Below, piece after piece: positions 18,693 through 26,880 of a stretch of 64,000 nt of DNA. How positions within the stretch are numbered: position 1 is the first letter of the stretch; every line of letters starts with the position of its first letter. The notes beneath the pieces are model-generated. The model made no database searches and was not told the DNA's origin. It saw only the letters and a list, made by a program, of their open reading frames with translations. The DNA is from Mycobacterium sp. 1274761.0. Lineage in GTDB: Bacteria > Actinomycetota > Actinomycetes > Mycobacteriales > Mycobacteriaceae. The position numbers and the translations under genes are program-made. Location of the stretch: the NCBI RefSeq assembly GCF_001668615.1, contig NZ_LZMC01000057.1, positions 144,997-208,996 on the forward strand, given 5' to 3'.

Positions 18693-19073
18693 CGGCAGCT
18701 TGGTGGTCATCGACTTCGGCGGGTCGGGCATCCGCGACGCGTAGACGTTGGCGGGAAACATCGCCAGCATCAGCAGGGCGAGCGCGACGGCGGCGATCGG
18801 CCGCGTCGGCGGGTACAGCAGCCCGGCCGCGCCCAGCAACTCCAGCACCCCTGTGACCGTGAGCAGTATTGCCGGCGCGGGCAGTCGCGGCGGCACGATC
18901 GCGATCAGGTCACACCGCAGCGGGTTCACGAAGTGGGCGATGCCGGTGACCACGAACATCACGGCCAGCCCGACCGCGACCGCCGCAGGCCAGGTGCCGA
19001 CGTAGTCGACTCCCCACCAGCCGACCAGCCGGGCCAGCAGCGTGCCCAGCACGAGTGCGATAAGAGGGGCCAT
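18624..19073 (-). CDS. DoxX-like membrane protein
   Basis: 149 residues from ATG 19073, with four hydrophobic helices at about residues 1-20, 25-48, 65-95 and 125-147. The arrangement FVVTGIAHFVNP ... LLTVTGVLELLGAAGLL ... FPANVYASRM is characteristic of the DoxX/DoxD-like group. Function in mycobacteria is uncertain; relatives associate with redox or respiratory functions. It is divergent from a TetR gene across a 92-bp region with duplicated operator-like sites, which points to repression by that TetR. Its 3' end lies within the ptrB coding sequence on the opposite strand. Confidence 0.82.
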   Translation of the reverse strand: MAPLIALVLGTLLARLVGWWGVDYVGTWPAAVAVGLAVMFVVTGIAHFVNPLRCDLIAIVPPRLPAPAILLTVTGVLELLGAAGLLYPPTRPIAAVALALLMLAMFPANVYASRMPDPPKSMTTKLPLRTVEQVVFVGAALVVGLGGMQ

Positions 19074-19085
19074 CTCGATCTCCAA

Positions 19086-19146
19086 TCTAGACAGTGACAA
19101 GATGTACCGAATCACGATAAGCAACGCATCTAGGCACTGTCAAGAT
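19086..19146. promoter_or_regulatory. duplicated operator-like sites and divergent promoters, DoxX/TetR
   Basis: TCTAGACAGTGACAAGAT (19086-19103) and TCTAGGCACTGTCAAGAT (19129-19146) are direct repeats 43 bp apart, each a partial palindrome. On the minus strand the second site contains TTGACA, 18 nt before TATCGT, giving a good promoter for the DoxX-like gene. The adjacent TetR is the likely ligand. Confidence 0.65.
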
Positions 19147-19153
19147 TCCGCGC

Positions 19154-19159
19154 TATGCT
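19154..19159 (+). promoter_or_regulatory. leaderless-type -10 box of the TetR gene
   Basis: TATGCT, 6 nt upstream of ATG 19166 and 7 nt past the second operator-like repeat. Confidence 0.5.
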
Positions 19160-19165
19160 CGCGAC

Positions 19166-19735
19166 ATGACCAGCAAGGCCGGCTATCACCACGGCGATCT
19201 GAAGGCCACCATCCTCGGTGAGGCGGCGGCGCTGGTCGCCGAGCGCGGCGCCGACGGCCTATCCCTGCGCGAGCTGGCCCGCGCGGCGGGCGTTTCTCAC
19301 GCCGCGCCCGCCCATCACTTCACCGACCGCCGCGGGCTGTTCACCGCGCTGGCGACTGAAGGCTTCGACATGCTCGCCGCCGCGCTCGCCGGTGCACGCC
19401 CCGACTTTCTCGCCGCTGCGCTGGCGTATGTGCGGTTCGCCATCGACCATCCCGGCCACTACGCGGTGATGTTCGACAAATCGCTCTACGAGGCCACCGA
19501 TCCCGCGCTCGTGGCGGCCGAGACGGCCGCCGGCTCCGAGCTCGCCGCGGGGGTAGGCACCCTCGACGATCCGCGCGCGAAGAACGATCCGCAAGCCGCC
19601 GCGCTCGCGGCTTGGTCTCTGGTGCACGGCTTTTCGCTGCTATGGCTCAACGGCGCTATCGAGGGCGCTATCGATAAGGCCGCTGACCCGGTTGCGACAG
19701 TGCAGCGGGTGGCCGGAATGCTGTTCGCGACGTAA
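19166..19735 (+). CDS. TetR family transcriptional regulator, WHG-domain type
   Basis: 189 residues. The helix-turn-helix is LSLRELARAAGVSHAAPAHH (about residues 33-52). The C-terminal domain holds SLVHGFSLLWLNGAI, the W-H-G type dimerisation and ligand domain. Its start is probably leaderless. It should repress the divergent DoxX-like gene and itself through the two sites at 19086-19146. A glutathione peroxidase gene follows in the same direction after an 18-bp gap but has its own -10 box. The effector is unknown. Confidence 0.88.
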   Translation: MTSKAGYHHGDLKATILGEAAALVAERGADGLSLRELARAAGVSHAAPAHHFTDRRGLFTALATEGFDMLAAALAGARPDFLAAALAYVRFAIDHPGHYAVMFDKSLYEATDPALVAAETAAGSELAAGVGTLDDPRAKNDPQAAALAAWSLVHGFSLLWLNGAIEGAIDKAADPVATVQRVAGMLFAT

Positions 19736-19739
19736 CGGG

Positions 19740-19745
19740 TAGCCT
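19740..19745 (+). promoter_or_regulatory. leaderless-type -10 box of the gpx gene
   Basis: TAGCCT, 8 nt upstream of ATG 19754. Confidence 0.45.
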
Positions 19746-19753
19746 GCGATGGC

Positions 19754-20251
19754 ATGACGGACACGCAGCTCACCGACATCGCGCTGACCACCCTCGACGG
19801 CAAGCCCACCACGCTGGGCGAACTCGCCGACGGCGCGGCCCTGATCGTCAACGTCGCCTCCAAATGCGGTCTGACACCCCAGTACAGCGCCCTGGAAAAG
19901 CTCGCCAAGGACTACGGCGATCGCGGCCTCACCGTCATCGGTGTGCCCTGCAACCAGTTCATGGGCCAGGAGCCCGGCACCGCCGAGGAGATCCAGACGT
20001 TCTGTTCCACTACCTATGGGGTCACCTTCCCGCTGTTGGAAAAGACCGACGTCAACGGCCCGGACCGGCATCCGCTGTTCGCCGAGCTGACGAAGACCGC
20101 CGATGCCGGCGGCGAGGCCGGCGACGTGCAGTGGAACTTCGAAAAGTTCCTGCTCGCACCGGGCGGCGCGGTGGTCAAGCGGTTCCGCCCGCGCACCGAA
20201 CCGGACGCCCCCGAGGTGATCGAGGCCATCGAGTCGGTTCTGCCGCGATAG
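19754..20251 (+). CDS. glutathione peroxidase-family thiol peroxidase (Cys-type)
   Basis: 165 residues with a thioredoxin fold. The peroxidatic Cys is in NVASKCGLTPQY, with the conserved CNQFMGQEPGT motif and WNFEKFL, whose Trp and Asn complete the catalytic tetrad. Mycobacteria make mycothiol rather than glutathione, so bacterial members of this family usually work as thioredoxin-dependent hydroperoxide reductases; that is inferred here. A second Cys in EIQTFCSTTYG lies where resolving cysteines occur in such enzymes. Context with DoxX and TetR suggests an oxidative-stress island. Confidence 0.92.
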   Translation: MTDTQLTDIALTTLDGKPTTLGELADGAALIVNVASKCGLTPQYSALEKLAKDYGDRGLTVIGVPCNQFMGQEPGTAEEIQTFCSTTYGVTFPLLEKTDVNGPDRHPLFAELTKTADAGGEAGDVQWNFEKFLLAPGGAVVKRFRPRTEPDAPEVIEAIESVLPR

Positions 20252-20318
20252 CTGAATCTACAACTCCTGTAAGAGTGTCGGAAACCCTTGCGACACCTGG
20301 CGTTGCGACAATGCCGGT

Positions 20319-21023
20319 GTGGCTGGACAACTGATCGTCTCGATTTCCGGCATCCGCGACGAGACGCTGCCCGATGTCGAGGCATTCTGCGCGCTACTGG
20401 ATGAGCGCGCCGTGCCGTCGTCGTTTCTCGTCGCACCGCGGCTGAAGAGCGGTTACCGGCTGGACCATGACCCGACGACCGTGGAGTGGCTTTCTGCGCG
20501 CCGCGGCCGCGGCGACGCCATCGTCCTGCACGGCTTCGACGAGGCGGCGACCAAGAAGCGGCGCGGCGAGTTCGCCACGCTGCAAGCGCACGAGGCGAAC
20601 CTGCGGCTGATGGGCGCCGACCGCATCCTCGAACACCTCGGCCTGCGTACCCGGTTGTTCGCCGCACCCGGCTGGACGGTGTCGCAGGGAACAGTGAATG
20701 CGTTGCCGCGCAACGGCTTCCGACTGCTAGCCGGGCTGGGCGGTATCACCGATATCGTTCGCAAGTCCACGGTCCGCTCGCGGGTGCTCGGCATCGGCGA
20801 GGGGTTCCTGTCCGAGCCGTGGTGGTGCCGCACGTTGGTGCTGTCGGCCGACCGCACCGCGCGGCGGGCCGGAGTGGTGCGTGTCGCGGTCGCGGCGCGG
20901 CACCTGCGCACACCGGGGCCGCGCCAGGCCATGCTCGACGCCGTCGACCTGGCGCTGATGCATCAGTGCGTGCCCGCGGTGTACGAGTGGCGGCCCTATC
21001 CCGCGCTGACCGACGCCGCCTGA
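20319..21023 (+). CDS. DUF2334-like / polysaccharide-deacetylase-fold protein (Rv0784-like)
   Basis: 234 residues from a GTG start. The order of motifs is that of the NodB/DUF2334 barrel: an early strand with acidic residue (VSISGIRDET), then DAIVLHGFDEAA, and later FAAPGWTVSQGT. The spacing suggests a divalent-metal carbohydrate deacetylase fold, but the usual HxxxH metal pair is not clear, so activity is uncertain. There is no signal peptide. It is followed after 21 bp by the flavoprotein gene, matching Rv0784-Rv0785 (from memory). A small GTGTCG/CGACAC hairpin precedes it at 20275-20296. Confidence 0.7.
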   Translation: MAGQLIVSISGIRDETLPDVEAFCALLDERAVPSSFLVAPRLKSGYRLDHDPTTVEWLSARRGRGDAIVLHGFDEAATKKRRGEFATLQAHEANLRLMGADRILEHLGLRTRLFAAPGWTVSQGTVNALPRNGFRLLAGLGGITDIVRKSTVRSRVLGIGEGFLSEPWWCRTLVLSADRTARRAGVVRVAVAARHLRTPGPRQAMLDAVDLALMHQCVPAVYEWRPYPALTDAA

Positions 21024-21031
21024 CCGACCGC

Positions 21032-21037
21032 TACATT
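21032..21037 (+). promoter_or_regulatory. leaderless-type -10 box of the FAD-dehydrogenase gene
   Basis: TACATT, 7 nt upstream of ATG 21045. Confidence 0.5.
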
Positions 21038-21044
21038 GGCGGCC

Positions 21045-22688
21045 ATGGCAGATGATGACGTCATCGTCGTCGGAGCGGGCCTGGCGGGCCTGGTCGCCGC
21101 CTGTGAACTGGTGGAGCGGGGCCGCCGCGTCCTGATCGTCGACCAGGAGAACGACAACAACATCGGCGGGCAGGCGTTCTGGTCGTTCGGTGGCCTGTTC
21201 TTCGTCAACAGCCCCGAGCAACGCCGGCTGGGCATCCGCGACAGCCACGAGCTGGCCCTGCAGGACTGGTTGGGCGCGGCGGGATTCGACCGCCCCGAGG
21301 ACCACTGGCCGCGTCAGTGGGCCCACGCCTACGTCGACTTCGCCGCCGGCGAGAAGCGCAGCTGGCTGCGGGAGCGCGGCCTGAGCACCTTCCCGTTGGT
21401 GGGCTGGGCCGAGCGCGGCGGCTACGACGCGCGCGGGCACGGGAATTCGGTGCCGCGCTTCCACATCACGTGGGGCACCGGCCCGGCGATCGTCGACGTT
21501 TTCGCTTGCCGGTTGGTGGACAACGATGCAGTGACGTTCGCCCACCGCCACCGCGTCGACGAGTTGATCGTCGAGGACGGTGCCGTCGTGGGCGTGCGCG
21601 GCACGGTGCTGGAACCGACCGATGTAGCCCGCGGTGTGGCCTCGTCGCGAATTACCGTTGGCGAGTTCGAGTTCCGCGCTCAGTCGGTGGTCGTGGCCAG
21701 CGGCGGCATCGGCGGCAACCACGACCTGGTGCGGCAGAACTGGCCCAAGCGGATGGGCCGGGTGCCCGAACAGCTGCTCAGCGGTGTGCCGGCGCACGTC
21801 GACGGCCGGATGATCGGCATCAGCGAGTCGGCAGGAGCCAACGTCGTCAACAGCGACCGGATGTGGCACTACACCGAGGGCATCACAAACTACGACCCGA
21901 TCTGGCCCATGCACGGCATCCGCATCCTGCCTGCACCGTCGTCGCTGTGGCTCGACGCCAGCGGAAAACGGCTGCCCGCACCGCTATACCCGGGCTTCGA
22001 CACCCTCGGCACGCTGGAATACATCGCCCGCACCGGTCAGGATTACACGTGGTTCGTGCTGAACGCCCGGATCATCGCCAAGGAGTTCGCGTTGTCAGGG
22101 CAGGAACAGAACCCCGACCTCACCGGCCGCAGCGTGCGCGACGTGCTCGCGCGGGTGCGGCCGGGCGCGCCCGCGCCGGTGCAGGCGTTCGTCGACAAGG
22201 GGGTCGACTTCGTCAGTGCGAAAACATTGCCGGAACTGGTCTCGGCGATGAACTCCGTGCCCGACGTGCTGCCCCTCGACTACGCCACGGTGGAGGCGGA
22301 GGTCACCGCGCGCGACCGCGAGGTCGCCAACCGGTTCACCAAGGACGCCCAGGTGACGGCGATCCGCGCGGCGCGCGGCTATCTCGGCGACCGCTTCACC
22401 CGCGTCGTCGCCCCGCACCGGCTTACCGACCCGAAGGCAGGCCCGCTGATCGCGGTGAAGCTACACATCCTCACCCGGAAGTCGTTGGGAGGCTTGGAAA
22501 CCGACCTCGACTCGCGCGCGCTGCGGGCCGACGGCACGCCGCTGCCGGGGCTGTATGCCGCCGGGGAGGCTGCGGGCTTCGGCGGCGGCGGTGTGCACGG
22601 CTACCGCTCGCTGGAAGGCACCTTCCTCGGGGGCTGCATCTTCTCCGGCCGGGCGGCGGGCCGCGCGGCTGCGCGCGACACCGCGTGA
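21045..22688 (+). CDS. FAD-binding dehydrogenase, KstD/fumarate-reductase superfamily (Rv0785-like)
   Basis: 547 residues. The FAD-binding N-terminus VIVVGAGLAGLVAACELVER gives GxGxxG and is followed by the acidic ribose ligand in LIVDQE. A central ASGGIGGN segment and the C-terminal LYAAGEAAGFGGGGVHGYR flavin motif are typical of this superfamily (3-ketosteroid dehydrogenase, fumarate reductase, urocanate reductase). The electron acceptor and substrate are unknown. In-frame ATG 21036 also exists; 21045 is preferred because it begins directly at the conserved strand and sits 7 nt after a -10 box. Confidence 0.9.
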   Translation: MADDDVIVVGAGLAGLVAACELVERGRRVLIVDQENDNNIGGQAFWSFGGLFFVNSPEQRRLGIRDSHELALQDWLGAAGFDRPEDHWPRQWAHAYVDFAAGEKRSWLRERGLSTFPLVGWAERGGYDARGHGNSVPRFHITWGTGPAIVDVFACRLVDNDAVTFAHRHRVDELIVEDGAVVGVRGTVLEPTDVARGVASSRITVGEFEFRAQSVVVASGGIGGNHDLVRQNWPKRMGRVPEQLLSGVPAHVDGRMIGISESAGANVVNSDRMWHYTEGITNYDPIWPMHGIRILPAPSSLWLDASGKRLPAPLYPGFDTLGTLEYIARTGQDYTWFVLNARIIAKEFALSGQEQNPDLTGRSVRDVLARVRPGAPAPVQAFVDKGVDFVSAKTLPELVSAMNSVPDVLPLDYATVEAEVTARDREVANRFTKDAQVTAIRAARGYLGDRFTRVVAPHRLTDPKAGPLIAVKLHILTRKSLGGLETDLDSRALRADGTPLPGLYAAGEAAGFGGGGVHGYRSLEGTFLGGCIFSGRAAGRAAARDTA

Positions 22689-22694
22689 GCCCTC

Positions 22695-23345
22695 CTAGAA
22701 CTGCGTGCTGTTCTCCTCGTCGAGGACACAGAAGTCGGTGTCAGTCATCTCCGAGAGCCTGCCGTAGTAGATCCCGCGGGCGCCCGGATCGATGATCCCC
22801 TGGTGGATCGGCACTGCGCGCGTCGGCGCCACCGCTCGCAAAAAGTCAACGGCCTCAGAGATTTTCATCCACGGCGCGGCGGCCGGTGCGGCAAGCACGT
22901 CCACCGGCTCGCCCGGCGTGAACAGCGCATCGCCCGGATGCATCAACCGCGCCGGGTGATCGCCGTCGCCGATCAGGTAGGAGATGTTGTCGATCACCGG
23001 GAGATCCGGATGGATCACCGCGTGCTTGCCCCCGACACCGCGCACCGTCAACCCGCCGACGGTGAACTCGTCACCGACGTGCACGGCCTTCCACGGCCCG
23101 CCAAGCTGCGACGCCGTCTGCGGGTCGGCATACAGCGCCGCCTGCGGATTGGCCTCCACCAGCGCGGGCAGCCGTTCGGTGTCAGCATGGTCGGGGTGCT
23201 GATGGGTGATCAGGATCGCGTCCAGCCCCGTGATTCCCTCGAAGCCGTGCGAGAAGTTCCCCGGGTCGAACAGCACCGTGGTCGTGGCCGAATCAATGTT
23301 GAACTCGGCGAGAAGGCACGAATGGCCAAAATGGGTCAGCTGCAT
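22695..23345 (-). CDS. MBL-fold metal-dependent hydrolase (Rv0786c-like)
   Basis: 216 residues. The metallo-beta-lactamase motif THQHPDHAD (about residues 47-55) supplies the first metal ligands. FGHSCLLAEF and FDPGNFSHGF at the N-terminus, then LMHPGDALFTPGEP and PIHQGIIDPGARGIYY near the C-terminus, resemble the UlaG/L-ascorbate-6-phosphate-lactonase-like group. It is a soluble hydrolase of unknown substrate. It lies convergent with the flavoprotein gene (6-bp gap) and divergent from a small exported protein gene. Confidence 0.88.
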   Translation of the reverse strand: MQLTHFGHSCLLAEFNIDSATTTVLFDPGNFSHGFEGITGLDAILITHQHPDHADTERLPALVEANPQAALYADPQTASQLGGPWKAVHVGDEFTVGGLTVRGVGGKHAVIHPDLPVIDNISYLIGDGDHPARLMHPGDALFTPGEPVDVLAAPAAAPWMKISEAVDFLRAVAPTRAVPIHQGIIDPGARGIYYGRLSEMTDTDFCVLDEENSTQF

Positions 23346-23348
23346 GTC

Positions 23349-23354
23349 TATATT
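23349..23354 (+). promoter_or_regulatory. -10 box of the exported-protein gene
   Basis: TATATT. It is followed by an AGGGG ribosome-binding site (23363-23367) and ATG 23377, so this gene has a short conventional leader. Confidence 0.5.
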
Positions 23355-23376
23355 CTGCGCTCAGGGGTGGTGCGCG

Positions 23377-24054
23377 ATGCGACTGATGCTTGCGGCAGTG
23401 CTGGCGTCGTGCGGGCTGGCGCTTGCGCCCGGCGGCATCGGCCCTGCGTCGGGGACGCCGATGAATTGCCCGCCGAACTGCGACCGCATCCCGAACTCGG
23501 CGTGGATTGATTCGACGGCGATCCCGCTCTACCCGGTCTACCGCTGGCCGGGGCTGGCGGGCGTGGCCGTCACCGCGACCAACCCCCGCTTCCGGTTCGA
23601 GGAGGCGTGCAGCACGCCGGTCGTCCCCGACGACCCCCGCAGCTACGCGGTCGCCGCGCGGGCCACGGTGCCGCAGCCCGACGGGCAATGGCAGCTTCAA
23701 GTGCAGGTGCTGCATTGGCGCGGAGAGACGTGGCGCGGCGCGCAGCTCGCGTCGAGCGTGTTCGACAAGGCCGTGTCGGCGCTGCGGTCGTGTCAGCTGA
23801 CCTCTCCGCTGACGTCGCCGTCGCTGACCACCGCCACCGGAGACCGGATCGCGGCCGTGGTCAGCGGGGTGCTGCCCGGCCAGGCCGTGCTGCACACGTA
23901 CCTGCTGGTGAACCCGCTGAACAGCACCGTTGTCGAGCTGGCGATGTGGGCAAACAGCCCACCGCGCGTCGATTGGCCTGTGGTGGCCGATGCCCAGGTG
24001 CTCGAGGCGATGAACGCCCCGCTGTGCACGGCGTACATCGACTCGTGCCGGTGA
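23377..24054 (+). CDS. hypothetical exported protein (Rv0787-like position)
   Basis: 225 residues. The first 20 or so residues (MRLMLAAVLASCGLALAPGG) are a short signal peptide, though the Cys at position 12 is not in a convincing lipobox. The mature part has Cys pairs near the N-terminus (CPPNCDRIPN) and C-terminus (CTAYIDSC) that could form disulphides, and Trp-rich beta-type segments such as WQLQVQVLHWRGETW. I recognise no catalytic motif. ATG 23377 is favoured over upstream in-frame starts because it gives the signal peptide and has an AGGGG site. It lies 35 bp before purS. Confidence 0.75.
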   Translation: MRLMLAAVLASCGLALAPGGIGPASGTPMNCPPNCDRIPNSAWIDSTAIPLYPVYRWPGLAGVAVTATNPRFRFEEACSTPVVPDDPRSYAVAARATVPQPDGQWQLQVQVLHWRGETWRGAQLASSVFDKAVSALRSCQLTSPLTSPSLTTATGDRIAAVVSGVLPGQAVLHTYLLVNPLNSTVVELAMWANSPPRVDWPVVADAQVLEAMNAPLCTAYIDSCR

Positions 24055-24077
24055 GGCGGTGCGCCCGTGCCCGCCGG

Positions 24078-24083
24078 TAGAGT
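24078..24083 (+). promoter_or_regulatory. leaderless-type -10 box of purS
   Basis: TAGAGT, 6 nt upstream of the purS GTG start. Confidence 0.55.
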
Positions 24084-24089
24084 GAGCGC

Positions 24090-24329
24090 GTGGCAAAGGT
24101 GGTTGTGCACGTGATGCCGAAGGCCGAAATTCTCGACCCGCAGGGGCAGGCGATCGTCGGCGCACTCGGCCGCCTCGGCTACAACGGGATATCAGATGTG
24201 CGGCAGGGCAAGCGGTTTGAGCTGGAGGTCGACGACAGCGTCGCCGACGAGACGGTCGCCGAGATCGCCGAATCGCTGCTGGCGAACATCGTGATCGAGG
24301 ACTGGTCAGTCAGTAGGGAGCCATCATGA
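24090..24329 (+). CDS. purS: phosphoribosylformylglycinamidine synthase subunit PurS
   Basis: 79 residues, the normal PurS size. PurS links the glutaminase PurQ to the synthetase PurL in the three-subunit FGAM synthase (step 4). The conserved core is [20 protein letters not shown], then [13 protein letters not shown], and it ends with the NIVIEDWSV strand. GTG 24090 starts the characteristic [17 protein letters not shown] sequence. Its stop overlaps the purQ start (ATGA), so the two subunits are coupled; purL is encoded separately at 29.4 kb. Confidence 0.97.
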   Translation: MAKVVVHVMPKAEILDPQGQAIVGALGRLGYNGISDVRQGKRFELEVDDSVADETVAEIAESLLANIVIEDWSVSREPS

Positions 24330-25003
24330 CCGCACGTGTGGGGGTTATCACATTTCCCGGCACGCTCGACGACATCGACGCCGCGCGGGCGGTCCGGCTG
24401 TCCGGCGCCGAGTCGGTCAGCCTCTGGCATGCCGATGCCGACCTCAAAGGTGTCGACGCCGTCATCGTGCCCGGTGGGTTCTCCTACGGTGACTACCTGC
24501 GGGCCGGCGCGATCGCCAAGTTCGCGCCGGTGATGACGTCGGTCGTCGACGCGGCGAACCGCGGAATGCCGGTGTTGGGTATCTGCAACGGCTTTCAGGT
24601 GCTGTGCGAGGCGGGCCTGCTGCCCGGCGCGTTGACCCGCAATGCCGGATTGCACTTCGTGTGCCGCGACCTGTGGCTCGAGGTGGTGTCCAACATGTCG
24701 GCGTGGACCAGCCGCTTTGAGCTCGGAGCTGATCTGTTGATCCCGTTGAAGTCCGGCGAGGGCCGCTACGTCGCCTCCGACGCCGTGCTCGACGAGCTGG
24801 AGGGCGACGGCCGCGTGGTGTTCCGCTACCGCGACAACCCCAACGGCTCGATGCGCGATATCGCCGGGATTTCATCGGCCGACGGCCGCGTGGTCGGGTT
24901 GATGCCGCACCCGGAGCACGCCACCGAGGCCCTCACCGGGCCTTCCGATGACGGGCTGGGGCTTTTCTACTCCGCGCTCGATTCGGTGCTCGCCAGCGTC
25001 TAG
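24326..25003 (+). CDS. purQ: phosphoribosylformylglycinamidine synthase, glutaminase subunit
   Basis: 225 residues, a class I glutamine amidotransferase. The nucleophile Cys lies in [13 protein letters not shown] (about residues 88-100), and the His-Glu pair lies in MPHPEHATE near the C-terminus. The oxyanion-strand motif is [14 protein letters not shown]. It supplies ammonia to PurL. It overlaps purS by 4 bp. A convergent encapsulin gene ends 4 bp beyond its stop. Confidence 0.98.
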   Translation: MTARVGVITFPGTLDDIDAARAVRLSGAESVSLWHADADLKGVDAVIVPGGFSYGDYLRAGAIAKFAPVMTSVVDAANRGMPVLGICNGFQVLCEAGLLPGALTRNAGLHFVCRDLWLEVVSNMSAWTSRFELGADLLIPLKSGEGRYVASDAVLDELEGDGRVVFRYRDNPNGSMRDIAGISSADGRVVGLMPHPEHATEALTGPSDDGLGLFYSALDSVLASV

Positions 25004-25007
25004 GCCG

Positions 25008-25805
25008 CTAGGGCGTCAGCGCCACCGAAGCCTCGGCGGTGTAGCACAGGAACGTCATCGTCTCCTCCAGGTAGAGCTGAACCGTGTCGGCGTCGTGCGA
25101 CAGGTAGCCGATGCACACGTCGGTGCCGAGCTGAAGGTCGAAATCGCCGCCCCGAGTGGACAGTACGAATGCGCCGTCGATTGCCGGCGCCCAGATGATG
25201 TCCCCGTCGACGAGCCGGTTGAGGTGTTCGCGGATCGGATAGCCGTGTTCGGTGGTCTCGCTGACCGCGGTGTACACATCGGCTGACAGCAGCACCGAAT
25301 AGGGCCCGTCGACGCCGGCCAGCCGCAGCTCCGACAGCGCCTGGGCGATCACATCGGGGATCTCGCGCGCATCGGTGGGCAGCGTCAGCGCCGGGTTCGA
25401 GCTGCAGGCACGGATGCCGCTGATCGACGCGGCCTCGTAGCCCTCGAAGATCGCCCGGTCCTCGACGAACGCCAGCTTCTTCGCGGCGTCCTTGACCGGG
25501 TCCCAGTCGGAGTCCTGCGATCCGCGCTCGACATCGTCAATATCGGTGCGCGACAACGTAAATGGCACCCGCAGCCGGACCAGCGGCCTGTTGTCGCGCA
25601 GGTGCGCGACCACTCCGTCCCCGGGGGCGGCCACGTCGAGCAGGTGCCCGGTGCTCACCGCCGCCGCCGTCGGCCCACCCGGCTCGCTCACATCCACGAC
25701 GCGACGACCCGCGATGTGTCGCTTGAACGTGCGCGTCGCCTCCATTTCGATTTCAGCCCAAGCCTTTTCGGTGATCGGAGCCAGATCGCGGTACAGGTTG
25801 TTCAT
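25008..25805 (-). CDS. encapsulin nanocompartment shell protein (Cfp29-like)
   Basis: 265 residues with the HK97-type shell-protein fold. The N-terminus MNNLYRDLAPITEKAWAEIE and the segments GPYSVLLSADVYT and CIGYLSHDADTVQLYLEET are characteristic of family 1 encapsulins such as M. tuberculosis Cfp29. The shell self-assembles in the cytosol and holds cargo enzymes. The gene begins 4 bp after the DyP peroxidase stop, with an AGGAAG ribosome-binding site inside the end of the dyp gene, so shell and cargo are translated from one mRNA. Confidence 0.96.
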   Translation of the reverse strand: MNNLYRDLAPITEKAWAEIEMEATRTFKRHIAGRRVVDVSEPGGPTAAAVSTGHLLDVAAPGDGVVAHLRDNRPLVRLRVPFTLSRTDIDDVERGSQDSDWDPVKDAAKKLAFVEDRAIFEGYEAASISGIRACSSNPALTLPTDAREIPDVIAQALSELRLAGVDGPYSVLLSADVYTAVSETTEHGYPIREHLNRLVDGDIIWAPAIDGAFVLSTRGGDFDLQLGTDVCIGYLSHDADTVQLYLEETMTFLCYTAEASVALTP

Positions 25806-25809
25806 CTAC

Positions 25810-26838
25810 TCAACTTCCTTTCAGGCTGCCGATGCGCAGTGATCCGTCACGGGGGGCAGGGGACACTTCCGGAGGGACCGGCTGGTCCTCGTCGGACGCC
25901 GAATCAGCTTGCGGCGGTGGGTCGTCGAGGAAGTCGACGGTGGGTGTGAAGAACATGCTCCCGGTCAACGCCGTGGAAAAGTCCAGTATCCGGTCGGTGT
26001 TACCCGGTGGGTCACCGATGAACATGTTGTCCAGCATGCGTTCGGTGACCGCCGGGGTGCGTGAATACCCGATGAAATACGTGCCGAATTCGCCCTTGCC
26101 GATCTCCCCGAACGGCATGTTGTGCCGCACGATCTTCAGCTCGGTGCCGTCGTCGTCGGTGATGACGTTCAGCGCCACATGGGAATTGGGCGGCTTGACC
26201 GCATCGTCGAGCTCGATGTCGTCGAGCTTGGTACGACCGATCACCCGTTCCTGCTCCTCGGTGGACAGCGCATTCCACGACCCCATATCGTGCACGTACT
26301 TCTGCACGTGGACATAGCAGCCGCCCGCGAAATCGGGGTCCTCGTCACCGATCTGGGTGGCCGACACCGCCAGCGGCCCGTCTGGGTTCTCGGTGCCGTC
26401 CACGAACCCCATCAGGTCCCGGTTGTCGAAGAACTTGAAGCCGTGCACCTCGTCGACGACGGTGACCGCGCCGGCCATCGCCTCGACGAGCTTGGTGGCC
26501 AGCTCGAAACACACATCCATCGACTCGGCGCGGATGTGAAACAGAAGATCGCCAGGCGTCGACGGGGCGTGGTGGCGCCCGCCGCGGATCTCGGCGAACG
26601 GATGCAGTTCGGCCGGACGCGGCCCGGAAAACAGCCGGCCCCAGGCGTCGGACCCGATCGAGGTCACCACCGACAGCCGCTTCGTCGGATCGCGGAAACC
26701 GATCGCCCGCACGAGACCCGAGATGTCTGCCAACGCGTCATGGACGGTCGATTCGCCGCCCTCGTCGATGGTCACCACCAAGAAAACAGCGGCCGGCGTC
26801 AGCGGAGCCAGAACCGGTTGCGGCAGAACAGCGGGCAC
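25810..26838 (-). CDS. DyP-type haem peroxidase, encapsulin cargo
   Basis: 342 residues from a GTG start. The DyP signature GFVDGTEN (144-151) contains catalytic Asp147; likely proximal haem His220 lies in NSHVAL and distal Arg238 in KIVRHNMPFG. It oxidises dyes and phenolics or reduces peroxide. The C-terminal extension is Pro/Asp-rich and ends in DGSLRIGSLKGS, the encapsulin targeting peptide with the LxIGSLK core, so the enzyme should be packaged inside the adjacent shell. The start is probably leaderless: TAAGGT stands 6 nt upstream. Confidence 0.96.
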   Translation of the reverse strand: MPAVLPQPVLAPLTPAAVFLVVTIDEGGESTVHDALADISGLVRAIGFRDPTKRLSVVTSIGSDAWGRLFSGPRPAELHPFAEIRGGRHHAPSTPGDLLFHIRAESMDVCFELATKLVEAMAGAVTVVDEVHGFKFFDNRDLMGFVDGTENPDGPLAVSATQIGDEDPDFAGGCYVHVQKYVHDMGSWNALSTEEQERVIGRTKLDDIELDDAVKPPNSHVALNVITDDDGTELKIVRHNMPFGEIGKGEFGTYFIGYSRTPAVTERMLDNMFIGDPPGNTDRILDFSTALTGSMFFTPTVDFLDDPPPQADSASDEDQPVPPEVSPAPRDGSLRIGSLKGS

Positions 26839-26840
26839 CG

Positions 26841-26856
26841 TTGAACCTTAATTCAA
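26841..26856. promoter_or_regulatory. inverted repeat over the dyp leaderless promoter
   Basis: TTGAA (26841-26845) and TTCAA (26852-26856) form an inverted repeat that contains the minus-strand -10 box TAAGGT (26845-26850). A repressor bound here would block dyp-encapsulin transcription. No regulator gene is adjacent. Confidence 0.5.
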
Positions 26857-26880
26857 GATCGTCGGTGAAAATGGTGAACC

